From Azolla caroliniana (Eukaryota > Polypodiophyta): a stretch of 64,000 nt of DNA. The notes under the pieces were generated by a model. It was not told the origin of the DNA and searched no databases. It was given only the letters and a program-made list of their open reading frames with translations. Position 1 is the stretch's first letter. Each line of letters opens with the position of its first letter. Positions 10,693 to 21,300 of the stretch are shown here, one piece after another. The position numbers were made by a program, and so were the translations under genes. Where the stretch lies: positions 4,712,001-4,776,000 of the forward strand of contig JBHGNT010000011.1 of NCBI GenBank assembly GCA_043228905.1. Reading direction: 5' to 3'.

Positions 10693-11541
10693 GTGGAGAA
10701 CGCTCCAAGGATAAATGCGAACATGGTTTTAATGAATGACACCGAAGTGGTGGACGAAATTCCGAACTCCCACTACACAAGGCCACACTGGGCACGTGCA
10801 ACTACCGAGACTCTTGTCCGAATCGGCAACATCAAAGAGCCCGTGCTAGCATTGATTGATCACGGATTGGAGATCAATTTGATGTCCAAGGGGTTCTACC
10901 AGAAGGGGAAGTGGCCTATAAACAGTAACCATGGATGGAAGATCCGGTTAGCCACTAAAGCAACGGAAGATCTATTTGTGGCTTGTCTGGATGTGACGGT
11001 GAAGATCGGGGATGTCGAGATCGACCAAAATTTCTTCGTACAAGATGAGGTCTCACATTTCGTGATCCTCAGGCTACCCTTTATCACGACTTCACGGATG
11101 GAGACAAAGGTGCTCGATAGCAGTGCGGCTTTTGCACGAATTCGAAGCCAAGCGGAGGGAAATCCGTCCAATTCCTAACTGTGCCGGCAAATCATGAAAG
11201 GAACAAGAGAGAGCTCTTGTCCCAAACAAGGATGGATTTTCAGAGAGAACTGTTGCGAAGTGGGGAAGTGATAGTCCGAGAAGCCCTGATACCCTACACA
11301 GGAAGAAAACTCTCAGAGCAAAACAAGTACGACTCGGTCCGGATGGGGCATCTACATACATGGCCGTAACTGGAGGAAAGAAGAAAGAATACCGAAAAGT
11401 GGAGGATAAGTTGCGGTCTGCATCAATAATAAAAGAAGATGAAGAAATCGTGGGGGTAGTCGAAGAAGTGTTCTATGGGAGCACGCTACAACGGCCTGGA
11501 GAGCTTGTGGAGGATAAAAGCCAAGGAGACCGGGTAGTCCC
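10693..11541 (+). pseudogene. Gypsy A aspartic protease and start of pol, interrupted
   Basis: Residues 55-160 of the 161-codon frame are a retropepsin-like domain: VLALIDHGLEINLMSKGFY carries the active site as D-H-G in place of the usual D-S/T-G, and FVQDEVSHFVILRLPF is the second hydrophobic strand. The frame ends at 11178. Two further open pieces (11181-11369 and 11360-11541) lead to the point where the DNA transposon is inserted at 11542. Pol resumes at 24635. The protease would process Gag-Pol; with the altered active site and split gene it is dead. Confidence 0.7.
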
Positions 11542-11567
11542 GGGGTCGAAGCATGCTACGGTGTACC
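11542..11567 (+). repeat. Left terminal inverted repeat
   Basis: Begins GGGGTCGAAGCATGC and ends CGGTGTACC. It is the exact reverse complement of 24609-24634. Several copies of AGTACT follow within 70 bases. Confidence 0.9.
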
Positions 11568-12054
11568 AGAAAAGTACTGTTTTTTGCCACAAAAATTGTC
11601 AGTACTTTCAATACTGTTAGTACTGAATAATTCAGAAAAAAAATTAGAGAAAAAGAAAATTGATTTTGGAGAGTGGGGTGACTGTAGTACAAGTGTCATT
11701 TACTATAGAAGGAGTGGGGGGAACACGGGAGGAGATGTTCTTCCATTTTGGGGGCTATTTTCCCCTCACGTCGATTTTGGCGCTTCCCCTCATACTGTTC
11801 TTCCTCTATCGCTCTGAGCTTTTCATCACAGACATCCATGTCACGTTTCTGATTTTCCTTCAATCTAAATCTCAGACATCCATGTCTGGTTGGAGAGTTT
11901 GAGTTGAGGATTTCTGATTTTTTTAGGGTTTCTGTTTTTGTTAGGTTTCGGTTGAGGTACAGAGACTGTTCTGAGGGTTTAGGTAGCAGCCAATAGTCAC
12001 TTCTTCGACAACGACTTTCGTACTTCCACCGATTGCAGTTGATGTCGTGGTGAT

Positions 12055-12260
12055 TTGGGGCTTTTTCCACCAAATCGAGGCGGCATTGGAGGTTCCTTCC
12101 ACCAAATCAAGGCGGCATATCCAACGCTCCCTCCACCATTGGAGGTTCCTTCCACCAAATCGAGGCTGCATATCCACGCTCCCTCCACCATTGGAGGTTC
12201 CTTCCACCAAATCGAGGCGGCATATCCAACGCTCCCTCCACCATTGGAGGTTCCTTCCAT
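12055..12260. repeat. ~65-bp tandem repeats near transposon left end
   Basis: GGAGGTTCCTTCCACCAAATC and CGGCATATCCAACGCTCC alternate in about three to four units. Open frames across it on both strands are by-products of the repeat. Confidence 0.8.
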
Positions 12261-12652
12261 CCATTTTTTTATTTTCAGTACTAAAATGTTTCATTTCTTC
12301 ATATTTCAGTACTAAATTTTTAGAATTGACATTTGCCATATTTGATATGTAATTCTAATGTTTGAAACAAAATATTTCTCACTTTGCAGGCCACATTTAA
12401 AAACATTTGATTGTGTTTTCTTGGTTGAGTCTATATATCCACGCTCCCTCCACCATTGGAGGTTCCTTCCATCCATTTTTTTTATTTTCAGTACTAAAAT
12501 GTTTCATTTCTTCATATTTCAGTACTAAATTTTTAGAATTGACATTTGTCATATTTGATATGTAATTCTAATGTTTGAAACAAAATATTTCTCACTTTGC
12601 AGGCCACATTTAAAAACATTTGATTGTGTTTTCTTGGTTGAGTCTATATAAC
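12229..12652. repeat. 212-bp direct repeat
   Basis: Copies 12229-12440 and 12441-12652 start ACGCTCCCTCCACCATTGG and end near GAGTCTATAT. They differ at few positions. They contain TTCAGTACTAAA, a word shared with the extreme right end of the transposon. This is probably the promoter side of the transposase gene. Confidence 0.85.
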
Positions 12653-13218
12653 ATTAACTACTTTCGCAAGAGACTTAATTTTTGTGGATAAATCTAGTGA
12701 CCGAATGGGGGTTCCTAACGAGAGTGAGTTGTCAAGTAACTCATGCATATCTGAAAGGACTAAGAGACGAGTGGTTCTTCACATAGTCCGTTATTTGGTA
12801 GAAATAACGAAGAGATTTAGTGAAGAGGATCGTAGGGATATTATCTGTAGAGTGTTACACCATCAAAGTTTGAATGAAGACATGGAGAGAATAAAATTTA
12901 GGGACCAATGTGTTTAAGAAGAGATTGTGGAGTCTATGAAGTCATCCCTAGACTTAGTGAAAGGTGTAGAGAGCTTAGACAAACTTGCTGCAAAGAGGGC
13001 AGCCCTACACATGGTTGTGAACGGTGCGAGAGAAAAAAAATATAGTGATACTAAAGTTGCCTTAGCCCTAGGTATTCAAAGAAGGAACTTGAGGAAACAT
13101 CGCCGAAATATACACTCAAGCAAATTCAAGTGGCTGGGGTCGGGACGTAGACGACGATGTGATGCCTTATCTCAAGAGATTATTGAGAAAGTGGATTCAT
13201 TTTGGGCCAAAAATACGC

Positions 13219-14017
13219 TGTCGTAGTGTATTTTGTACACTACGTGAAAAACGTATATAGTATTAGATTCAATAAAAAATGAAGAAATAGAAGAAAATAG
13301 CAAAATAAATGGAACATACATAGGGCAAGATTCGAACCTTGCACCTCCATGTTAATAATGTAATGTCTTACCATTACACTAGCATTTCATTAGTGTTAAA
13401 GCATAGATGTCCCACATAGAAAGGTAAATTCACGCTAGGATAAACATTAGAAAAACGCATAACAAAAGAAAAAGCTACACATACACATCTAGCGTGCATG
13501 ATAAAAAACGCACAAGTTAGAAAAAGCATGATCACTTTAGATAAAGCATATAGTCTATCTATAGGAAAAGCATGGGGTCTATAGTTAGAGAAAAAGCATG
13601 GATTACTAAGACTTCCTCATCACTACATAAGGATGGGAAGCACAATGTAATTGGGTGTGAAATACTTGGAAATTGGATATATTTCCGAAAACACCAACCG
13701 ATTAATATAATCGTGGGATTCACGAAAATAATATAATCTATACTTGTGGGATTCACAAGTTTCTTATATCTTTCTTTCAATCTAAATACACATTCTTATC
13801 TAAATATTGATTAATCGAATACAATACACTCGTGGGATTCACGAGATTTCTATCTCTCTTTCTAATAATCTATTCATTACTAGCCTCATCTCATATTCTT
13901 CTTTCTCCTAGTCCAAAACCTCGGCGGTTCCCACCCGACTCACGCAACGATCCGGAGCCGAAAGGCACGACACAGTTGGTGAACCCGACGTGAAGGCGGG
14001 AGCCGAAAGGCACGACA
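13219..14017 (+). repeat. Solo LTR of gypsy A family inside transposase exon
   Basis: Begins TGTCGTAGTGTA and reaches the usual end GGCACGACA at 13972. It then carries the tRNA-Trp-type PBS (13977-13994) and a second copy of GAGCCGAAAGGCACGACA ending at 14017. The duplicated target ACGC flanks it (13215-13218, 14018-14021). Excising it with one ACGC restores the transposase reading frame. The extra PBS plus LTR end indicates an unusual recombination or repair event. Confidence 0.85.
13328..13381 (-). other. Antisense tRNA-like module in solo LTR
   Basis: Minus strand: A box TAGTGTAATGG (13381-13371), B box GGTTCGAATCT (13338-13328), 43 bases apart. The T-arm stem GCAAG/CTTGC is fully paired. 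No acceptor stem forms. Confidence 0.65.
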
Positions 14018-14110
14018 ACGCGTGTCTCACCAAATAAGGACGTGTGTAGACAATGAATAAGTCAGGGTAAGTACCAGATTCACCCTAGACACTTCTTGGA
14101 GATGACAGAG

Positions 14111-14202
14111 GTATTCCATTTTTTTATATCAATTCACATTCCATAACTTTGTGTTTTGACCAAGTGTATATTAATGTTTGCTATATATATTGGTTGATGT
14201 AG
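14111..14202 (+). other. Transposase intron 1 (92 bp)
   Basis: GTATTCC...TTGATGTAG lies between ...LEMTE and AELYMNF. The intron is AT-rich with a T-rich start. Phase 0 on both sides. Confidence 0.75.
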
Positions 14203-15152
14203 GCTGAATTGTACATGAACTTTAAAGACCAACATCCAAGCTTGACTGTCGGATTCCGCAAGTTCCAAGGTTTGAAACCATTTTATGTTAGAAAATTAAA
14301 TGAGAGGAATACATGTTCTTGTGTGTACCATGTGAAGATGGACATGTTAAGGCTAGCAGTGAATGCAATGCGTACTGATTCTAAGGGTATACATGGGGAA
14401 TTATGTGTCTGCACTTGTGAGATTTGTAGACCAAATGGGGAGGATAATAGGTGTAATGCACGAAACATGACTTATGCATCCGTTTCTGAGCTATGGAGGT
14501 CTTGTGTTTGTGAAAAAGAACCATCATGTGAGTGGCATCGTCGTACATGTCTATTAAGAACATGTAAGGTTTGTCCGCTACCATTATTTTGTAGGCAGGA
14601 GCTTGATATGGGAAATAGTCATATCGTGAAATGGAAATATTTGGAGTATGTGACTGAAAATATTGGCAAGGGAGTTGTAACTAAGCGTATCAAGGAAGTA
14701 TATAAGGAGACATGTGCTACTACCCTTGTCTCAGAATTTAAGAAACAACTTGGGGAGTTTATTCCACATAACTTCCGGAGTTATTGGCAAAATTCACAGT
14801 TCAAGGAATGTATTAATAACTTACCAACGGGTGTCATTGTATCCGTTATTGATTTTGCAGAAAACTATACATTTAAAGTTCAAAATGAGGTTCAATCAAT
14901 GCATTGGGACAATGATCAATGTACAATACTTGTACATATTTGCTATTGGAGGCAAGACGGTGAGTTACATAAGAAATCAATATTTTACATTTCAGATGAT
15001 AAAAAGCATGATACACTATTTGTTCAACATTGTTTTAAGCTTCACCATGCAGATTTATTTTCTCTAGGGTTAACCTTTAACCGTCATTGGGTTTGGTCTG
15101 ATGGTGCTGCCTCGCAGTTTAAGGCGGCACGATCGTTCTACTTTATCGCCAG

Positions 15153-16375
15153 GTAATTTTTAATCCATATGTTTAGTACTTATCATGCAATGTGTAAGGA
15201 AGTAAATCTTGTGTTAGTGGATGCATACTAATTATGTTTGTAACTATTAACAAACAGTACTAGTCACATCGATGCATACTAATTATGTTTCTAACTATTC
15301 GAATCTTGCACTTGTGAATGGATGCATGCATACTAATTTTGTTTGTATTATGTTGTACTAAGTAACTTTTAATCCATGTGAAGTGTTCTCCATAGACACA
15401 TTGTACTATATTGTGTTTACAGAAGGATGTAAAGTACTCATCTTGTACTCATAGTATTGTCCGTCCTTAAGAGAATTGTACTAATGATCTTTTTATCCAT
15501 GTGAAGTGTTCTCCATAGACACATTGTACTATGTTGTGTGTATAGAAGGATGTAAAGTACTCATCTTGTACTTAGAGTATTGTCCGTCCTTAAGAGAATT
15601 GTACTAATTATGTTTTAATCCATGTGAAGGGTTCTCCATATACACATTGTACTATGTTGTGTGTTGGTTCTGTACTATGTTGTGTTTACAAAAGGATGTA
15701 AAGTACTCATCTTGTACTCATAGTATTGTCCGTCCTTAAGAGAATTGTACTAAGTATCGATTAATCCATGTGAAGGGTTCTCCATAGACACATTGTACTA
15801 TGTTGTGTGTTGGTTTTGTACTATGTTGTGTGTATAGAACGATGTAAAGTACTCATCTTGTACTGGTGGGTATTGTCCGTCCTTAAGAGAATTGTACTAA
15901 TTATGTTTTAATCCATGTGAAGGGTTCTCCATATACACATTGTACTATGTTGTGTGTTGGTTCTGTACTATGTTGTGTTTACAAAAGGATGTAAAGTACT
16001 CATCTTGTACTCATAGTATTGTCCGTCCTTAAGAGAATTGTACTAAGTATCGATTAATCCATGTGAAGGGTTCTCCATAGACACATTGTACTATGTTGTG
16101 TTTACAAAAGGATGTAAAGTACTCATCTTGTACTTATAGTATTGTCCGTCCTTAAGAGAATTGTACTAATTATGTTTTAATCCATGTGAAGGGTTCTCCA
16201 TATACACATTGTACTATGTTGTGTGTTGTATCTGTACTATGTTGTGTTTACAGGAGGATATAAAGTACTCATCTTGTACTGATAGTATTGTCCGTCCTTA
16301 AGAGAATTGTACTAAATCAGTATTTAGTCATGTTGTACTCATAGTATTGTACTCATCTTGTACTCACCAAAGCAG
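15153..16375 (+). repeat. Transposase intron 2, filled by GTACT-rich tandem repeats
   Basis: Donor AG|GTAATTTT, acceptor CCAAAGCAG|G. Between them about seven units of 130-165 bp repeat. Each contains TCCATGTGAAGGGTTCTCC, ACACATTGTACTATGTTGTG, AAGTACTCATCTTGTACT and TTAAGAGAATTGTACTAA. Splicing joins ...FIAR to YFSLFN with matching phase (AG|G). Confidence 0.8.
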
Positions 16376-17261
16376 GTATTTCTCCTTATTCAATATTCGT
16401 ATGCAATAGAATTACTTCGGGTCTGGACATGGAAAAGGAGAGCATGATGGCGCGGGGGCTGTGATCAAACGTGCCCTTACAAGTGAGCAGTTGGATAATA
16501 ATGGCGCTAAGTTACAAAATGCACATGATGTTGTGCAGTGGCTAACATGGAAGATGTCAAATGATGGTAAGAACAGATTGTTTGTTGAAGTTCGCGCTGA
16601 TGAGGTCGATAGAACTAAATCATATGGTTCTAAAACCGTGAAAGGCACACGCAGCACCCATTGTGTGTTAGGGTTTAGCCGCAAGGACACAACCCAATTG
16701 TTACTCCGTAGTTTATCATGCTTTTGTTCCATGTGTCGAGATGAAGCTTGGGATAAATGCATCAACCTATCAATCGTGGAGCCCTGGAAGCTGCAGAAGC
16801 TTGAGCCGGAACGACAAGATGATATTGAAGAGGATGTGCATTCAAACGATATTGTATACTACAACCAAAATCAAGACTTGGCAGTTTTATTGGAAGTTGG
16901 AGATCATTTTGCAGTGCTCAAATATTCTCAGAATGAAGATTTAGAAGACTACTACATTGTGGTGTGCAAGCAAGGAAAGACATTATTGAAAGAAGTGGTG
17001 AGGGATGGTTGGGGCAACAATTTCAACGTTGGTGAGTCTGTCGTGTATGGAAACTATTATGCAAAGTTGCCGCAGTGCAAGAACACATATGCATTACTAA
17101 AAGAAGCACCCATCGCAATAATCTACGCTGATGCCATTCTTGCGATCAAATTCAATATGACTCAAGCAAAGCACAAGGTTAAGGGATACAACATTGTCTA
17201 CAAGGTCCCCGAAGAGATTCATGAGCACATATTAGGGGAGGTCTCTCTATTTAATGCTTGA

Positions 17262-18362
17262 AAGTCACCCTATCAATACATTGTACTAGAAAACTGAAAA
17301 ACATCCACTTGGAGTTCACTATTAATTTTGATGATTGACAAATGAATTGATATATTTCGTCTTTCTTCCAAAGGGTTTATGCCTCTCAACCACTTGTACT
17401 TATCTTTCATAATATATTAGTTGTTGTCAATAGGACTTGGATTTCTTCATTGTCGATATTGCTCATGTTTCCTGATGTTATTTGAGCATAGGAGTTTTGC
17501 AGAGTTGGTGTGTCCTCTGTTGGCACATAAATCTGCTCTTCTTTTGCTACCAAGAGAAGATTGTTAGTTGAATTCATTAAAGATTTTAATATTGTAAGAT
17601 TTTCTACTGTAAGTTCATTTTTCAAAGGGGGCGATGAATTCTGTGAAGACAACAATGAAAATTATTCTCTCAGAATCCTTTTTTGTTTCATGATATGTCC
17701 TGTGAAGCCATCTGAGTTTTTACTTCTTGTATATAAGTCCTGAATATCCAGGCTATGGATTTTAAAGTACAGACCTTCCTTTCCTTAACAAAATAATCCA
17801 ACTTCTGAAACAATAATTTGTGATAGCTCAAAAAGGTAAGTGTTTCCTTACTACTGTTAGTGGATGATTCATCCTTTGGGATGATATCATCAAAATATGG
17901 CCCACATGGCCCACATTTTGGTTACCGTTCAAATGGGATTGATGAAACAGTCTATACTTCAGTATATCTTCAATAACACCCGATACCCGATATTTTCTGT
18001 TTCTCATCATCAACACCTAAAAACCTAAATTTTCCTAGCAAGCTAAGAAGACTTTCAAGCATTTTATCTACAATAGACTGAAAGACTTTGCGAGGATTAG
18101 GAGATGATCTCAAAAAAGAAACAAAACGTTGTAAAATAAGAATACTTAGATCAAAAAGTATATTCCCATTGTTTTTGATATATGTTGATGAGCAAAATAT
18201 AGAAGCAATCCTTAAACATGAACTTGATTTCACACTGGTATAACTATTTCAGATTCATGAACTGGATTTTTTACATTGGCAATTGAAACAGGAATTTGGT
18301 ATCCAAATAGTTCAATTTCAGACATCACTAACAACTAAAGTTCAAGTACAATCGAAAGACAA
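17262..18362 (-). other. Possible remnants of a third coding region
   Basis: Between the stops of the two convergent genes, the minus strand has protein-like pieces: 18233-17970 (with FQSIVDKMLESLLSLLGKF), a shifted continuation about 17920-17745 (IIPKDESSTNSSKETLTF; LDYFVKERKVCTLKSIAW) and 17655-17407 (with VENLTILKSLMNSTNNLLL). A TTGTCTTCACAG acceptor-like site precedes the last. At least one frameshift separates them. They may be extra 3' exons or an independent gene. No domain is recognised. Confidence 0.3.
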
Positions 18363-21300
18363 TCAGGCACTAGAGGGTAACTTGGCCGATCTTGTAATGC
18401 GCTTGTTGTTGGTGCCAGATTTTTCTGATTTTACATTCTTCTTTATCTTAAAGCCTTTAGGTATGAGCTGACTAAGTGGCACTTCATCATCAGAGGCATC
18501 AGAGACAGGCGTGGATGCGCGGGCACCTTGTACTGGTGGCAAGCCTGAGAGAGCAACTATGTTTTCTGCAACTGCAATGCTTGTACACAAATCCACAAAG
18601 GTGCTGTCGATAGACAAATTATCACTCATCTCCTGAATGCTTGTACTCCTAGCGATCTTTATTGCCCTATCATCATCACCGATGCCTATACACTCGTTCT
18701 TATTAGACTCTTATATGTGGACCGTGGCAGTAGTCATGGTCAACTCCTCTTGTACGATGGATGTCACCTCATTCTTAAGACAACGTTGTTCGCTCTGAGT
18801 ACAATCAGGCCCACCTTCATTAGTAACGTTGTTCGCTCTACACTCCTCATGGGATTCTGTACAATCAGGCTTATCTTCAGGGAAAGCGATGTTCTTTCCA
18901 CGATCCTCATGGGCTTCACAAGACACTACTAGCACATTCTCAGTACAATCAAGCTCCTCTTCATTACTAGCAATGTTCTTTCCATGATCCTCATGGGAAT
19001 CTTTAGATAGTACTAGCACATTATCAGTACAATCAGTCTTCTCTTCATCACTTGCCACATTATCAGTACAATCAATCTTCTCTTCAGTACTTGCCATATT
19101 CTTTCCACACTCTTCATGGGCTTCAATCTTCTCTTCAGTACTTGCCATATTCTTTCCACACTCATAGGCTTCTTTAGACATAGTGTTGTTTGTACATGCC
19201 AGCTGCTCTTCACATATGAATGCTTCGTTTTTCTCACAATCCTCATGTGTGGAAGATGTGCTTCCAGAGTCTGCCTCCTTGCAAAGGTTAATTTGATTCT
19301 GACTCTGATGGGAATCTGATTCTGCACTTGTGCTCCATGAAGTTCCCGATTCATTTGATTGCAGTTGGGAATCAGACTGCTCTTGTAAACCTAATTAATG
19401 GGATTCCAAAGAATATTGGTATGAACTCCCATACTCAAAAGTTTGCAAACAATGAACATAGGGTTTAGGGCCACATTTTTACCTAATGTTACATCGTCAT
19501 ACTGTACAGCCGTAGATACCCCATTGCAAGTGGTGGGCTCGGTCATCTTCTCCACAACATCTAGGTGCTCAACAGTGTTGTTATGATCTATAATAACAAC
19601 AAAAATAGGGTTGTTATGAGCTAAATCATTGTTTTCAAAGTCTGGCTTTTGACGTGTACCTGGGAGTGTGATAAATTCGTCTTCATGATCAGGTTTTGGA
19701 CTCGTATCTCCGTCACCAAATATGATTTCATCATCAGCTAGTAACACAAGTACATGGTATTAGACAATGGATTAGGTTGACAATGCTCCAGACAGGTGAG
19801 AACTTATATGACTCACCATTGCATTCAACTTTGCCTTTCTTGCCGTTTCCATACAACATTCTTGCAGCATTTCTCTTCTTATTGGGCTCTATTTGTAAAG
19901 AAACTGCATTTCTCTTCTTAGTGGGCTCTATTTCTTGATGTTGACCGGAGCTTGGGGAATTTGTTTGTAGAAGCATATGTTCCACTACTCCAATGGCCCT
20001 TCTCATACATTCATCCTCATCATAAAAATCATAGGTTATTGGTAATGATGGTCCCTGAACCTTGGAATGTGCAGCAGATATTGAGGGTTTAGGCACAGGG
20101 GCTGGTTGTTCCATTACCTTCCCTGGCGTGGAGTTGCTTGACACTACAACATTCATTGCAAGAAACAAAAAAACCTTGAATGTTAGTACCATCATCTAAA
20201 ATATATAATGTAGGTCACAAGAGTTGCTTCCCATTTTACACAATGTACCAATCATGAACAATGTACTACTCACATAGTTCCTAAATTACTGAACTAGTAC
20301 TAATAAGGAACACTGTACTGCTCACTTAGTTCCCAATTTACACGATTAGTACTAATCATGCACAATATACACAAGTAATACTAATCATGCACAATATACA
20401 CAAGTAGTACTAATCATGCACAATATACTACTCACTTAGTTACCAAATTACACAAGTACTAATCCCGAAAAATGTACCACTGACTTAGTCAAATTAATAA
20501 GTAGTACTAATCTTGAACAATGTACTACTCACTTATTTCCTAAATCACTGAACTAGTACTAATCCCGAACAAAGTACTGCTCACTTAGTTCCCAATTTAC
20601 ACAAGTAGTACTAATCATGCACAATATACTACTCACTTAGTTACCAAATTACACAAGGAGTACTAATCCCGAACAACATAATGCTCACTTAGTTCCCAAT
20701 TTACACAAGTAGTACTAATCATGCACAATATACTACTCACTTAGTTACCAAATTACACAAGGAGTACTAATCCCGAACAACGTAATGCTCACTTAGTTCC
20801 CAATTTACACAAGTAGTACTAATCATGCACAATATACTACTCACTTAGTTAGCAAATTACACAAGGAGTACTAATCCCGAACAATGTACTGCTCACTTAG
20901 TTCCCAATTTACACAAGTAGTACTAATCATGCACAATATACTACTCACTTAGTTACCAAATTACACAAGGAGTACTAATCCCGAACAATGTAATGCTCAC
21001 TTAGTTCCCAATTTACACAAGTAGTACTAATCATGCACAATATACTACTCACTTAGTTAGCAAATTACACAAGGAGTACTAATCCCGAACAATGTACCAC
21101 TGACTTAGTCAAATTACACAATTAGTACTAATCCTGAACAATGTACTACTCAACAATGTACCACTGACTTAGTCAAATTACACAATTAGTACTAATCCTA
21201 CAAAATGTACTACTCACTTATTTTCTAGATTACTGATCTAGTACTAATAAGGTACAAAACTAGTACTAATAAGGAACAAAGTACTACTCAGTTCCCAAAT

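Larger units (their letters stand above)
12705..17261 (+). pseudogene. Transposase, DDE-like, spliced (819 codons)
   Basis: Exons: 12705-13218, (solo LTR), 14022-14110, 14203-15152, 16376-17261. Both introns are GT-AG and the summed length is a multiple of three. Counting from the GTG at 12684 gives 819 codons before the stop; the ATG at 12705 is the better start. An N-terminal helix-turn-helix-like region (DTKVALALGIQRRNLRKH) is followed by Cys-rich clusters (CSCVYH; CVCTCEIC; CLLRTCKVC), then VIDFAENYTF (D418), VWSDGAASQFK (D501) and GSGHGKGEHDGAGAVIKR (E540 or D542), spaced like a DDE/D nuclease. I recall similar DFAENY...SDG..SQFK...GHGKG proteins, unnamed, in diverse eukaryotes. In-frame stops: TAA 12915, TGA 14054, TAG 16407. 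The catalytic residues survive. Confidence 0.75.

Noticed and set aside
11660-12352. Plus- and minus-strand open frames over 11.7-12.35 kb
   Set aside because: They read through the GGAGGTTCCTTCCACC tandem repeats and encode repeat-derived peptides with no domain.
20590-21130. CRISPR-like array of regular 104-bp units
   Set aside because: The whole unit is repeated, with no unique spacers between short repeats; it is a minisatellite inside an intron of a eukaryotic element.
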